64,000 nt of DNA from Manis javanica (Eukaryota; Chordata; Mammalia; Pholidota; Manidae), in assembly GCF_040802235.1 (NCBI RefSeq), contig NC_133157.1, positions 89,328,001-89,392,000 on the forward strand. Direction: 5' to 3'. A model generated the notes under the pieces. That model was not told the DNA's origin, did no database searches, and was given only the letters and a program-made list of their open reading frames with translations. The position numbers and the translations under genes are program-made. Shown here one piece after another: positions 45,152 through 58,189 of the stretch (positions are counted from its first letter, which is position 1; the number at the start of each line of letters is the position of its first letter).

Positions 45152-48100
45152 AAAAAAGCAAGACCCATCTATATGCTGCTTACAAGAGACTCACCTCAAA
45201 CCCAAAGACATGCACAGATTAAAAGACAAGGGATGGAAAAAGATACTTCATGCAAACAACAGAGAGAAAAAAGCAGGTATTGTAATTCTAGTATCAGACA
45301 GAATAGACTTCAGAATAAAGAAAGTAACAAGAGATAAAGAAGGACATTACATAATGATAAAGGGCTCAGTCCAACAAGAGGATATAACCATTATAAACAT
45401 ATATGCACCCAATCCAGGCACACCAATATATGTGAAACAAATACTAATAGAATTAAAGGAGGAAATAGAATGGAATGCATTCATTTTGGGAGACTTTAAC
45501 ACACCACCCACTCCATAGGACAGATCCACCAGACAGAAAATAAGTAAGGACACAGAGGCACTGAACAACACAGTAGAACAGATGGACCTAATAGACATCT
45601 ATAGAACTCTACATCCAAAAGCAACAGGATACACATTCTTCTCAAGTGCACATGGAACATTCTCCAGAATAGACCACATACTAAGCCACAAAAAGAGCCT
45701 CCGTTAACTCTAAAAGATTGAAATCCAACCAACCAACTTTTCAGACCACAAAGGTAAAAAACTAGAAATAAGTAGTACAAAGAAAGCAAAAAGGCTCACA
45801 AACACATGGAGGCTTAACAACACACTTCTAAATAGTCAATGGATCAAATAACAAATTAAAATGGAGATCCAGCAATATATGGAAATAAATGAGAACAACA
45901 ACACAAACCCCCAACTTCTGTGGGACGCAGCGAAAGCAGTCTTAAGAGGAAAGTATATAGCAATCCAGGCATATTTAAAGAAGGAAGAACAATCCCAAAT
46001 AAATGGTCTAATGTCACAATTATTGAAATTGGAAAAAGAAGAACACATGAGGCCTAAGGTCAGCAGATGGAGGGACATTATAAAGATCAGAGAAGAAACA
46101 AATAAAATTGAGAAGAATAAAACAATAGCAAAAATCAATGAAACCAAGAGCTGGTTCTTCAAGAAAATAAAATAGATAAGCCTCTAGCCAGACTTATTAA
46201 GAGAAAAAGAGAGTCAACACACATCAACAGAATCAGAAATGAGAAAGGAAAAATCACGATGGACCCCACAGAAATACAAAGAATTATTAGAGAATACTAT
46301 GAAAACCTATATGCTAACAAGCTGGAAAACCTAGGAGAAATGGACAACTTCCTAGAAAAATACAACCTTCCAAGACTGACCCATAAAGAAACAGAAAATC
46401 TAAACAGACCAATTAACAGCAATGAAATTGAATCAGTAATCAAAAAACTACCCAAGAACAAAACTCCCGGGCCAGATGGATTTACCTCGAAATTTTATCA
46501 GACATACAGAGAAGACATAATACCCATTATCCTTTAAGTTTTCCAAAAAATAGAAGAGGAGGGAATACTCCCAAACTATGAAGCCAACATCACCCAAATA
46601 CCAAAACCAGGCAAAGACACCACCAAAAAAGAAAACTACAGACAATATACCTGATGAACATAGATGCAAAAATACTCAACAAAATATTAGCAAACCGAAT
46701 TCAAAAATACATCAAGAGGATCATACACCATGACCAAGTGGGCTTCATCCCAGGGATGCAAGGATGGTACAACATTCGAAAATCCATCAACATCATCCAC
46801 CACATCAACAAAAAGAAAGACAAAAACCACATGATAATCTCCATAGATGCTGAAAGAGCATTCGACAAAATTCAACATACATTCATGATAAAAACTCTCA
46901 ACAAAATGGGCATAGAGTGCAAGTACCTCAACATAATAAAGGCCATATATGATAAACCTACAGTTAACATCATACTGAACAGCAAGAGGCTGAAAGCTTT
47001 TCCTCTGTGATCGGGAACCAGACAGGGATGCCCACTCTCCCCACTGTTATTCAACATAGTACTGGAGGTCCTAGCCACGGCAATCAGACAAAACAAAGAA
47101 ATACAAGGAATACAGATTGATAAAGAAGAAGTCAATTTGCAGGTGACATGATATTGTACATAAAAAACCCTAAAGACTCCACTCTGAAACTACTAGAGCT
47201 AATATCAGAATTCAGCAAAGTTGCAGAATACAAAATTAACACACAGAAATCTGTAGCTTTCCTATACACTAACAATGAACTCATAGAAAGAGAAATCAGG
47301 AAAACAATTCCATTCACAATAGCATCAAAAAGAATAAAATATCTAGGAATAAACCTAACCAAGGAAATGAAAGACCTATACCCTGAAAACTACAGGACAC
47401 TCTTAAGAGAAATTAAAGATGTCACTAACAAATGGAAACTCATCCCATGCTCCTGGCTAGGAAGAATTAATATCGTCAAAATGGCTATCCTGCCCAAAGC
47501 AATATACAGATTCAATGCAATCCCTATCAAATTACCAACAGCATTCTTCAATGAACTGGAACAAATAGTTAAAAAATTCATGTAGAACTGCCAAAGATCC
47601 TGAATAGCCAAAGCAATCCTGAGAAGGAAGAATAAAGTGTGTGTGGGGGGGAATCTCTCTCCCCAACTTCAAGCTCTACTACAAAGCCACAGAAATCAAG
47701 ACAATTTGGTACTGGCACAAGAACAGAGCCACAGACCACTGGAACAGAATAGAGACTCCAGACATTAACCCAAACATATATGACCAATTAATATACAATA
47801 AAGGAGCCATGGACATACAATGGGGAAATGACAGTCTCTTCAATAGATGGTGCTGGAAAACTGTACAGCTCCATGTAAGAGAATGAAACTGGATCATTGT
47901 CTAACCCCATACACAAAAGTAAATTAGAAATGGATCAAAGACGTGAATGTATGTCATGAAACCATAAAACTCTTAGGAAAAACACAGGCAAAAATCTCAT
48001 GGACATAAACATGAGTGACTTCTTCATGAACATATCTCCCTGGGCAAGGGAAACAAAGGCAAAAATGAACAAATGGGACTATATCAAGCTAAAAAGCTTC

Positions 48101-48880
48101 TGTACAGCAAAGGACACCATCAATAGAACAAAAAGGTATCCTACAGTATGGGGGAATATATTTATAAATGACAGATCCAATAAAGGCTTGACATCCAAAA
48201 TATATAAAGAGCTCACACACCTCAACAAACAAAAAGCAAATAATCCAATTAAAAAATGGGCAGAGGAGCTGAACAGACAGTTCTCTAAAGAAGAAATCCA
48301 GATGGCCAACAGGCACATGAAAAGATGTTCCACATCGCTAATCATCAAAGAAATGCAAATTTAAACCACAATGAGATATCACCTCACACCAGTAAGGATC
48401 GCCATCATCGAAAAGACAAACAACAACAAATGTTGGCAAGGTTGTGGAGAAAGGGGAACCCTCCTACACTGCTGGTGTGAATGTAAAGTAGTTCAATCAT
48501 TGTGGAAAGCAGTATGGAGGTTCCTCAGATTGCTCAAAATAAAAATACCACTTGATGCAGGAATTCCACTTCTAGGAATTTACCCTAAGAATGCAGCACT
48601 CCAGTTTGAAAAGTAACATCTGTCCAGGAGACAGATGCACCCCTATGTTTATCGCTGCACTATTTACAATAGCCAAGATATGGAAGCAACCTAAATGTCC
48701 ATCAGTAGATGAATGGATAAAGAACATGTGGTACACAATGGAATACTACTCAGCCATATGAAAAAAACAGATCCTACCATTTGCAACAACATGGATGGAG
48801 CTAGAGGGTATTATGTTCAGTGAAATAAGCCAGGTGGAGAAAGACAAGTACCAAATGATTTCACTCATATGTGGAGTATA
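45152..48880 (+). pseudogene. L1 ORF2 (3' piece of the split gene), broken; RT site damaged
   Basis: Resumes in the endonuclease domain. Frames run 45210-45518, 45861-46175, 46259-46537, 46654-47010, 47148-47585, 47641-47886, 47999-48364 and 48371-48616. At 47129-47146 a deletion removes part of the LSLF codons, and GATGAC has become GGTGAC, so the catalytic FADD is lost. The C-terminal cysteine motif is intact ([18 protein letters not shown], from 48431), fitting C-x3-C-x7-H-x4-C. Segment 45929-46643 is shared almost exactly with 35381-36095. Confidence 0.9.
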
Positions 48881-49212
48881 AAACAAAGGAAAACTAAAGG
48901 AACAAAACAGCAGCAGAATCACAGAATCCAAGAATGGACTAACTGTTATCAAAGGGAAAGGGACTGGGGAGGATGGGTGGTGAGGGAAAAGGGAGGAGAA
49001 AAAGAAAGAGGGCATTATGAGTAGCATGTATAATGCGTGTGGGGCATGGGGAGGGCTGTGCAACACAGAGAAGACAAGTAGTGATTTTACAGCATCTTGC
49101 TACACAGATGGACAGTGACTGCAAAGGGGTATGTGGGGGGGACTTGGTGAAGGGGGGAGCCTAGTAAACATAATGTTCTTCATGTAATTGTAGATTAATG
49201 ATACCAAAAAAA
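48881..49212 (+). other. L1 3' UTR (untailed type)
   Basis: Has TGTGCAACACAG and TTGGTGAAGGGGGG variants, unlike the ERV-tailed copies. It ends GTAGATTAATGATACC followed by A12. Confidence 0.8.
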
Positions 49213-49880
49213 AAAAAGAAAGTTGATGGTGTTTTTATGCTGAATCAGCCAATTTGCTGAATTCTACTCTTTGTTTTTTGGTTGATTCCCATGAGTTTCT
49301 GGATAAACAATCAGTATCATTTACCATTTATGATTATTTTGCCTTCCATTTTACATTAGCTTTACCCTTTCATCTATTTCTCATCTATTAGAATAAACTA
49401 GTCTAGAAAAAAAATGTGGAAAAAAAGAGAGGGTTTGGTCATCCTTGTCTCACAGAAACTCCTCCAGTAATGGTTATTTGTGTAAGTGTTTGTTATCCCA
49501 GATCAGTGGTATTTTGATCAGTACATTTTAAGCATCTAATAAGAACATCATATTACTTTACTCTTTTGGTATATGAATGTTACTTGTTCATTAAATTACC
49601 TTTAGTTTTAAATATTGATATTATTTACACAGATATGCACAAACTAAGTTGGTTTGTAATTCACACATATTTTTTTATTTTATCTGCATCATCTTAGAAG
49701 GTGAGTCATTTCAACTACAAAAAATGGTATGCCCTCTTTTATTTCTAACACAAAAATTTAATAATGTCAAAATTAACTATTTCTTAAAAGTTTGAATAAT
49801 TTACCTATGATTATATCTGAGCCTTTCACTACTGAAGAGTGTGAAATAAAAGAAAAAATTAATTTGGTCTTTTTTCTTCT
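49213..49880 (-). mobile_element. Decayed old L1 (antisense) and AT-rich DNA
   Basis: Contains antisense L1-like blocks (AGAGGGTTTGGTCATCCTTGTCTCA near 49425; GGTATATGAATGTTAC). It is too degraded to place precisely. Confidence 0.45.
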
Positions 49881-49899
49881 GTTTCTGGTACAGGGCTTT

Positions 49900-50735
49900 T
49901 AACTTCCTTGTTATTTCCTACATGATAAGAGTGGTGGGAGTCTCTTTTGTTCTGATATTTGGTCTTTGGCCCTAGTTTCTGACAAATAGTTGACTAAGCC
50001 CTGGAATTTCCTGGATGTCTTTTAGTCTAAAAAGGTGTCTCTGGGTGGGCTTCAAGATAGGTACAGGTTGTGGGGCTTGTTAACAGAGAGATCAAGCCAT
50101 GATTAAAAGTTTGGCACCTATAGCTCCACCCCTCATCCTCAAAGGAAAAGGGCTGGAGATTGAGATGATGAATCATGCGACTGGATGAAGCCTCCATAAA
50201 AACCCCTGAAGTAGGAATTCAAAGGGCTTCCGGGTTGGTTAATACATCCATGTACCGAGAGGGAGATGCCTCTCAACTCCATGGAGACGTAAGTTCCTGC
50301 ATTTGGATCCCTTCCAGATCTCTCCTGATGTGCTTCTCATCAGGCTATTCATCTGTAATCTTTACTATAACCTTTATCACATAATAAACTGTTAAAACTT
50401 AACATTTCCCTGAGCTCTGTGAGCTGTTATAGTCAATGGTCAAATCCAAGGAAGGTGGTCATGGAAAATGTCTATTTGTAGGCCCAACAGACAGACGTTG
50501 TGGGCAATGTGGGGACCTACTACTTGTGATTACTGTTTAAAGTGGGGTGAGAACCGTTTAGTGGGACTGAGCCCTTAACCTGTGGGATCCAATACTATCT
50601 TCAGGTAGATAGTGTCAGAGTTGAGTTAAACTGTAGGACACCCAACTGGTGTAGCAGAATTGCTTGGTATGGGTAAAAAATCACACATTTAATGTCAGAA
50701 GTATTATGATGTAGTAGTATGAGAGTAAAGGAGAA
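49900..50735 (+). repeat. ERVL-like LTR fossil
   Basis: Shows the order GCCTCCATAAAAACCCC, GGGCTTCCGGGTTGGT, CACATAATAAACTG, GAGCTCTGTGAGCTG, GTGGGACTGAGCCCTTAACCTGTGG, ATAGTGTCAGAGTTGAGTTAAA, AGGACACCCAACTGGTG, typical of an old mammalian ERVL-class LTR. AATAAA at about 50382 is the likely poly(A) signal. The exact family is left unnamed. Confidence 0.6.
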
Positions 50736-52084
50736 ACACAGGAAGAATATAGTATTTCTCTTACAAAGACTAAGATAGATTTTGAGCTTCACCTCTTTTC
50801 CCCCAGCAGACTAATTTTTAAAATTTACTCTTAAAGTGTTCAAAATTCTGCCTCCATAGGCAACTTCTAGGAAGAAGACATATGAAACTAGCTCAATACT
50901 CAAAAATTAAACAATGTAACCCACCACATTAAAAGACAAAAGGAGAAAAATATATGATCATGTAAATCAAAGCAGAAAATGTATGTGATAAATTCAACAA
51001 CCATTCATGATTAAAAACTCTCAGAAAAACAAGAGTAGAATGAAACTTCTTCAATTTGATAAAGAGCATCTACAAAGTACCTAGAGCTAGCAATAGAATT
51101 AATGGTTAAACACCTAATTTTTTTCATGAGATTAGGAACAAGTCAAGAATGTCCCCTTTCACTTCTGTTACTCAACACAGCTCTGGGAGCTGTAATCCAA
51201 GCAATAAGGCCAGAAAAGGAAATAAAAGGCATAAAGATCAGAATGGAAAAACAAAGCCTTTCCCTATTTGTAGATAACACATTTTCTATATAACATCATA
51301 AGAAGTGACCAAAAAGTGCCTAGAATAAGTGAATTCAACAAGGCTGCAGGATATAAGATAAACATAGAACAATCAATGTATTTCTTTTTTGTGTGTGTTT
51401 CAGCTTTTATTAGAGAAGTTGGAAAATGTATTTCCATACTAAAAGTGAACACATGGACACTGAAATCCAAACACAGTGTCATTTACAATTGCTAAAAAAG
51501 TAAATACTGGTGTAAATCTAGCAAAACATATACAGAACTTTTATGCTCAGAACTATATAATGCTGAAGAAAGAAAACAAACAAGATCTAAATAAATGGAG
51601 AGTCATCTTGTGTCCATGGGGACTCAACAGAAAGTATGTTAATTCTCCCCATTGATTTACAGGTTTAATGATATTCCCATAAAAATCTCAGCTACACTTA
51701 CTGTAGGTATAGACAAGATTACTTTAATTTTTATGTAACATACAAGTTACAAAAGGAGCTGAGATGATTTTGAAAAAGGATAGTAAAAGTGGAAGAATCA
51801 AGACTTACTTTACAGCTACACTAGTCGTGTTACACGGTTTTGACAGAAAAAATATAGGCACATTGATCAATGAAATAGAAGAGAATCCAGAAAAACACCA
51901 ACATGAATATGTCCTATTGATTTTAAACACATGGTGAAAAAACATCTCAAAGGAAAAAAAAAAGAGTATTTTAAACAAAAGATATTGTATAATTGAATAA
52001 CCATAGACCCTACCACAAAATGAACTTTGAACTATGTCTCACTCATTATGCAAAAATGAACTCAAAATGTACTCGCATCCATTT
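50736..52084 (+). mobile_element. Old L1 ORF2 fragment
   Basis: From about 50885 it follows L1 ORF2 from just before RT motif A to the C-terminal third. The RT region includes SLFVDNT (51280-51295) in place of FADD. A short 63-codon frame (51102-51293) is a decayed RT piece. Around 51380-51425 a T-rich antisense-looking insert interrupts the match. Confidence 0.7.
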
Positions 52085-52640
52085 TTAAATTAGGCTTTTT
52101 GACTTTTTGCTACTTAGTTGTATAGGTTCATTATATATTCTATATTAACCCTTTATCAGATATGTAGTTTACAGATGTCTTCTCCCATTCCACAGTTTGC
52201 CTTTTAATTTGTTAATTATTATTACTTTTTTGTGGTGCAAAAACTTTGTAATTTGATGTACCCCTGCTCATTTATTTTTGTTTTTGTCACTTGTGCTTTT
52301 GGTGTCATATTCAAAAACATTTTATCAATATGAAGAATTATCCATGCGTTTTCTTCTAAGAGTTTTATGGTATCAGGTCTTATGTTTAAGGCATTAATCT
52401 ATCTCGAATTAATTTTCATAAGCAGTGTTAAGATAGAGGTCTAGTTTCATTCTTTTGCATTTGGCTATCCGGTTTTCCCAGCAACATTTATTAAAGAGAC
52501 TCTCCATTTCCCATCGAATATTCTTGGCTCCATTTTCAATTATTTTTAGTTGACCTATGGGTGGATTTATTTCTGCATTTTTTATTCTGTTCCATTATTC
52601 TGTGTGTGTTTGTGTTCCAAGAGTACACAATTTAAAGTTT
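52085..52640 (-). mobile_element. Old L1 ORF2 fragment (antisense)
   Basis: Antisense blocks AACCCTTTATCAGATATGTAGTTTACAGATG, TTCTCCCATTCCACAG and CTATCCGGTTTTCCCAGCAACATTTATT identify the ORF2 region after the RT domain. It overlaps in L1 coordinates with the neighbouring + fragment, so it is a separate copy. Confidence 0.75.
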
Positions 52641-55600
52641 TATTAACTCCATAATTTTAAATGCTACAAACTTACAAAAATATTATTTCAAGGATTAACT
52701 ACTTATAATTCTTTCCTACTTAGATTTACAAATTTTGAATAATTCTTTTAATTATTGTCCTAGTCCATCTGATTGTAAATGGGACAAAGCACTATTCAAG
52801 ATTCACAAATATAAATAAGTGTAAAATAAATTTAAGTTCTGTGCCTTGGTTTATACCAGACATAAACATTATGTGGGAAGGTGGACAGAGGAAATCCTCA
52901 GTAAAAATCCTTGGGAAATAGCTTAAATTCCAGGGTCAACTTAAGAATTTCAAGGTTTATGAAATTGGAGGGCCTCTAGTCAAGATCTCTAAAGGACCAT
53001 GGGAACCAGATAATGTCTGGATGGATGGAAAAATCGTCTCTCTGGCAAGGTGAATAGGGTTGGAAAGAAGGCCCCAGAAGGCCCAGGAGGATGCAGAGCC
53101 CTGTGGAACAGGATGGTTGGCGCAGGACTATGGTCCCACCTGCTCCTCCTCTCTCTCCTCCCCCACCCTCAGGAGCCCTTTGTGACCAGGCCACCCTCTG
53201 TGATGTGGGCCTGCTGTGCTGTGCCCAAGCTCAGAGGTCAGTTTCCTGAGGGCAGCAGTGCCATTCAGATGATGGAAAATCCTCTCCTGTCTCTGCAAAG
53301 CATTCTGGCTACCTGGCTGAGCTCCAGCTCCACCTCCTGGGTGACTGACACCATCATCAGCATCCTGTGTGTGGACTGGGGCTCTTCCTCCTATTACTCT
53401 CCTTCCTCCCAAGTGATCCATACTCACCACCATCTAGAAAACACGGAAACATCAGGAAGGTAAGGAGCTCTTGGCCCAGACCAGACAGAATATGAGTCTC
53501 TCTTTTCTATGATTACTGCTGCTTTATGGAGTCAGCTGTAGAGACTCCTGGGATGGGAAAGAAGAGAACATCTTTTCTCAGGAAAGAATACAAGGTCCTC
53601 CTTCTAAACATAAGCCAGGCCAGGCAGCAGTTCCGGCAGTAGGATCTATCCCAAGATCCCAGACAGGAGCCAGGTGGGGTAAAGGGCTCCAGGCCAAAGT
53701 CCCAAACCCAGGGGCCAGCGGCTGCAGCCCAGATCCTAAGAATCTGAATCCTGCGGTAGGACAGGTCCCTGATACACCAGCTGCCTTCGTGGGGAAGGGG
53801 TCTGGGGCAGGGGTCTGGGGCGAGGCTTCATCCAGGCTGACCCTAGGGCAACGCTGAGCCCTCAGCGCCTCTGAGCAGGGGCTGCAGTGGGGCCGAGGCC
53901 TCGGGAGGCAGCGTGCGGCCTGACGGAGCTCAGAGGGGCCTGTGGTCTGAGCATGTGTGTGTCTCTTGAGCAGAGAAATACACTGATGCAAGAAAGCCAG
54001 GGCGGGTCTCACATAGGAAGTCCTTCTTTACATTCTTCAAGGAAGGAAAACTGAAGATATTTTTATGTACTTTAAAAAAGTGCAAGAAGGAAACCTCAAG
54101 ACCCATTAGTTAAATGTAGACAGTAACGTTCACGGACTTTGAGACCTGCACCCCATTTGTGCGTCGAGTGAGACTTGACCCCACCCTGTCATGATTTTGG
54201 TTTTTTGGTCCCTCAGCATCACCTGGAGCCAAGGGGGGAGGAGGAAGAGAGGCGCAGCTCTGAGAGGTGAGCGCCTGCCCCCTGGCCCTGCCCGCCCCGA
54301 GGCAGCCTCCCTCGCTCCCGCCCAAGGGCCCAGCTCCACGAAGGCCCTGAGGATGCCAGCGGCAGAGCCTGTCCCTCAGGAGTGGGAGCCCGTGGGGAGG
54401 CTGCTGGGCAGGAGATCTGAGCCTGGATGCTCCCCAGAGTCTGTGCTGGAACAAAGCTGCGAGGGGCTGGAAGTGGGTGTCACCCAGCACGGACGGGGTG
54501 GGCTGGAGTGGAGCAAGAGTACCCGGATTGGGAGCGGGGACTCCAGGTCCACGTGTGGATGATGTGCTAAACTTCCCTCAGGAGCCTCTCTAAGGTGGCC
54601 CTTGCCCTGTCCCCCCACACAAAGGGTGGTTATGAGGGTGGCTGTGAGGGCTGCAGAGGGTAATGGATGTAGAAGCAATTTGCAAATGACATAGCGTTCC
54701 CCATCACGAGCCTTGCCGTCGCCATCAGGGATCCTGTGGCCTTGGACACTGAGGCTTGGGCTCCAGACTCTAAGCTCCCCAAAGTCTCCCCTAAAACGAC
54801 ATGGCCCTCAGGCTCCTATAAGAACCCTAGCTCCGTGCTTTCACTGCCATGATCGTGTCTTCCACTTCCCGGGCTGCAGAGTTCGCCCGTAAGAACTGGA
54901 GGTGGCAAGCAGCCTGATGTCACATCTAGAGATGTAATGAAGCTCACCCTTCTCTCTCAGGTTCTTCCTCCCAGAGCCCGTAATGGGACTCCAGGGCTGC
55001 AGCAGCCTGGGGCTGACTTGGGAGAGGCAGCCACGGGGACAGGTGTGGGTACAGTCCTGGGGTGTGGGACAGCAGGAGCACCAGGAAGTCAGTCTGGGGG
55101 CTGTGGAGGGCCAGGAGCCCCAGATGCCCACCCCCACCTGGCCACCTTGGCCTCTCCTGGCCCCGTGTGCTCCTGGCTACAGCTTGTGCCTCCTGTCTTC
55201 TCCAGCAACCTGAGCAGGATCCTGGACAAGAGTGGAGATCATCAGTCACGTCAAAACCCCCCTGGTGACGTATGCAAAGCATAGACTACTGGAGCCCATC
55301 AGCCATGCAGGGTGCTTGTAGGCAGTGTTTCTCCTGCCATGTCTCCTTCAGCCTCCCAGACCCCCCTGCTGAAGCAACCTCTGCCCCTGGCCTCCACTGC
55401 TTCACCAGGCCCACTGGCCTCTGCACGTTCTGTTCATGCACACCCCTCCCTGAGTTCCTCTCAACCACCAGAGCTCTTCCTTCCCCTGGACAGCCTTTCA
55501 CCCCGGCCACTTGCTTCTTCCCCTCCACTCCCATGTTCCTCTGACTTAGAATCCCGCCCTCCATCTCTGACAGCCTCCTCTGCCCCCCCACCAGACTCCA

Positions 55601-56711
55601 CTCTGACTCTTCCTCGTGTGACCCAGTGGCACTCCCACTGGGTGCTGTCCCACAGAGCCCATCCCCACAAGCCCCCTGGGGAGCTTCTCCTGCCCCAGCC
55701 ACTTCAGACCTTGGTTTCCCCATTTTGGCCCTGTCCTGGTGGCAGGCGGCTGTCAAAGCCTGGAGCCTCTCCACCTCCTTACAGGGTGAGTCTCAGCCAG
55801 TGGCCTCATTCTGGCGAGACCCAGGCATACAGGTAGTGGCTGGTACCCACTCTTTGCTAAGCTGTGATGACCAGAATCTCCTGGAAATAGAAATTACAAA
55901 GTAAGTCAAGATCAAGATTTTAAGGAGAAAGAAAAAGACGTATCACATCCAAAACAAATGGGCTCAGCCTACAACATGAATTCCTTGGGGAGCACATTGA
56001 AACCTCTGGGTGCTGAGCAGGACACCACAACCCCCAACTCTCCTGCAGCACAAAAGGCAAACCAGAACTGCTGCCTGGTCCTCAGCAGCCCTCAGATCCC
56101 AAAGTCTTGGGGGACCACCTACAGCAGACATATAACCAGCTTTTCTGGGGTCTCCCTTCCCTCCATGGCAAATCTTGGGGCCACTGCCTGGATCCCTGAG
56201 AGCCCTTCAGCACTATAGTCTCCATCTTTTTTATTCAATGTAATCTCGAATTGTTACCCATTTCAAATGCAGGCTAAAATTTCCCCACCGTCTTTCCAGT
56301 CCCAGCCTCTGTCCCAACTGGAGTTCCAGTCTCAACTCTTGATTCCACTCATTCCTTAATTTGAACCACCAGTTCTGGTTCATGTCTGTATCCCAGCCTA
56401 TCTCTCAGTGAGATTCCAGTCACTCAAGATCTCCCTTCCAGAAGGTTCCCTTTGGAATTAAAATACAAAATGGTAAGTGTGCCATGCCCAGTTCCTCACA
56501 AGAAACAAGTGTGGAAAGCAGGAGAGTGTCACCCCCACATGAGAGCCACAGAAATGTGACAGATCTGGACTCATCAATGGAGGGATGCTGGTATCAGGCA
56601 GGTGTCTCCCCCTGTGAGGGTTTCTATTGTTGGTGCTTCAGACAGATGTCCACTCCCAAGTCTGTTCTTACTGACTATTCCCCTTCCTTTACTTTGCCTT
56701 CCTTCTTTCCC
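52641..56711. other. GC-rich, apparently single-copy DNA without a supported gene
   Basis: AT-rich to 52980, then GC-rich. Many frames of 70-174 codons overlap on both strands, the usual effect of GC-rich DNA with few stops. I recognise no domain, no conserved start context and no convincing exon. The longest (55312-55836 +; 55286-55774 -) lie on top of each other. A diverged exon cannot be excluded. Confidence 0.4.
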
Positions 56712-57633
56712 TGACCGCACAGACCCATAGGGTCCACAAGGATACCCTTCGAAAGGTCCCCAAGGCTGCAGCCCTGCAGTGCCGCTAGCCTTGACACCTT
56801 CCCCACCAGCACAGACCCATAGGGGTCTGCCAGGATCCCCCTGATACGACCCAAGTCTCCAGCCCTGGAGTGCCGCTGGCCCGACCCCTCCCCAGCCAGC
56901 ACAGACCATAGGGTCTGCCAGGACCCCCTCCAATAGGCCCATAAGGCTGCAGCCCTGGGGTGCCACTGGCACTAACACTCCACTGCCAGCACAGACAATA
57001 GGGTATGCCAAGACCCTCTATGATAGGTCCCCAAGTCTGCACCCCTGGAGTGCCATTGTTCCAGCCCCTTCCCCACCAGCACTGACCCATAGGGGTAGGC
57101 CAGGACCCCTCTGATAGGCCCCAAAGGCTGCAGCCCTGGAGTGTCACTGTGTCGACCCCTCCCCCACCAGCAGACCCATAGGGTTCATCAGGATCTGCTC
57201 TGATAGTCCCCCAAGGCTGCAGCCCTGGAGTGCCGCTGGGCCAACTCCTCCCCCACCAGCCCAGTACCATTCAGGTCCGCCAGGAACCCCTCCAGTAGGC
57301 CCTCCAAGCTGCACCCCTGGAGCCGCTGGCCAGACCACTTCCCTGACAGCACAGAACATAGAGTCTGCCAGGACCCCTTCCGATAGGCTCCCAAGGCTGC
57401 ACCCTCGATTGATGCTGGCACGGCCCCTCCCCCACCTGCACAGACCCATAGAGTCAGCCAGGATACCCTCGGAGAGGGCACCAAGGCTGCAGCCCTGGAG
57501 TGCCACTGGCCTGACCCATCCCCTGCCAGCACACACCCTACAGATCCACCAGGAGCCCCTTCAATAGACCCCAAGGTCTATAGTGCAGCTCCCCAACCCC
57601 TCCCCTGCCAGCAGAGACCCATAGGGTCCGTGA
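56712..57633. repeat. 90-bp minisatellite, block 1 (about 10 units)
   Basis: Units start CACAGACCCATAGGGTC and continue TGCCAGGACCCC, CTGATAGGCCCC, AAGGCTGCAGCCCTGGAGTG, CCACTGGCCCGACC and CCTCCCCCACCAG. Successive AGACC starts at 56721, 56813, 56903, 56993, 57083 and 57173 give a period of 90-92 bp. Units differ by roughly 10-20%. The + strand is C-rich. Block 1 ends abruptly at the ERV LTR. Confidence 0.93.
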
Positions 57634-58070
57634 TGTAAGGAACACACTCACTGGTCCAAATTCAGTAAGTGGACATGGAGACAAAGAGAACAGTGGAGTG
57701 AGGCTTTAATGACGGTCTTGCAAGATTGGGTGTCTGGTGGGCAGGCACACCTGGGGAGTTTGGTGCTAATAATTCATCTCCTAGTGCGTGAGTCCCTCCC
57801 CTGGTTCCTCATTGGCTGAGTACTACAGGGTTCACAGTCTTCCCCGGACGTGGCCTAAGCTCGTTATATCTTTCCTTTACATGTCTTATTCTTATTGGTC
57901 GGTTTAAAAAAACTCAAACAGGTATTGCCAGGCCCTTATCAATTTCCCCAGCCCCACTCTCAGCTGGAGCAGCTTCCACCACGTGGCCCTTTGTTAATAC
58001 CTTACTGTTAAAATGTTTAAACATCCTAGTGGGAATAAATCACATTTAGGTTTTATACTCTTTCCTAACA
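57634..58070 (-). repeat. 3' LTR of the class I ERV
   Basis: On the minus strand it begins TGTTAGGAAAG directly after the polypurine tract AAAAAGAGGGGGGAAC (58071-58086). It ends ...GTTCCTTACA, giving inverted ends TGTTAGGAA/TTCCTTACA. It is 437 bp long. A GATATAA box lies at about 57870 and ATTAAA at about 57707, plausible TATA and poly(A) signals. Confidence 0.85.
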
Positions 58071-58189
58071 GTTCCCCCCTCTTTTTATTTAAGAATTTCT
58101 GATTTTATTCCCAGTAATGTATTTTAATTTATGCTTGGTCGTTTCTCAAATTTCTCTAATAGCTTTTTACTCTCTTCCTCGTAGTTCAA

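Larger units (their letters stand above)
40591..49212 (+). mobile_element. Conventional L1 (untailed), split by a nested L1
   Basis: The L1 starts in the 5' UTR (40591), with ORF1 41527-42392 and ORF2 from 42584. It is interrupted at 42687 by the nested element, resumes at 45152 with the duplicated AAAAAAGCAAGACCC, and ends at the L1 3' UTR and A-run (about 49200). It has no ERV tail. Without the insert it is about 6.15 kb, an ordinary L1 length. Confidence 0.88.

Noticed and set aside
50880..52640. Twin-priming inversion of one old L1 (+ then -)
   Set aside because: The two pieces overlap in L1 coordinates and the order of orientations does not fit twin priming; two separate insertions are simpler.
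52976..56218. Overlapping open frames of 70-174 codons in GC-rich DNA
   Set aside because: They overlap on both strands, have no recognisable domain, repeats or splice pattern, and are expected in GC-rich noncoding DNA.
56574..57574. Long minus-strand open frames through the minisatellite (up to about 160-210 codons, also at 60290-60919 and 62464-62958)
   Set aside because: They follow from a 90-bp unit length and GC-rich sequence. Different frames are open in different units, both strands are open, and frames break wherever a unit has an indel.
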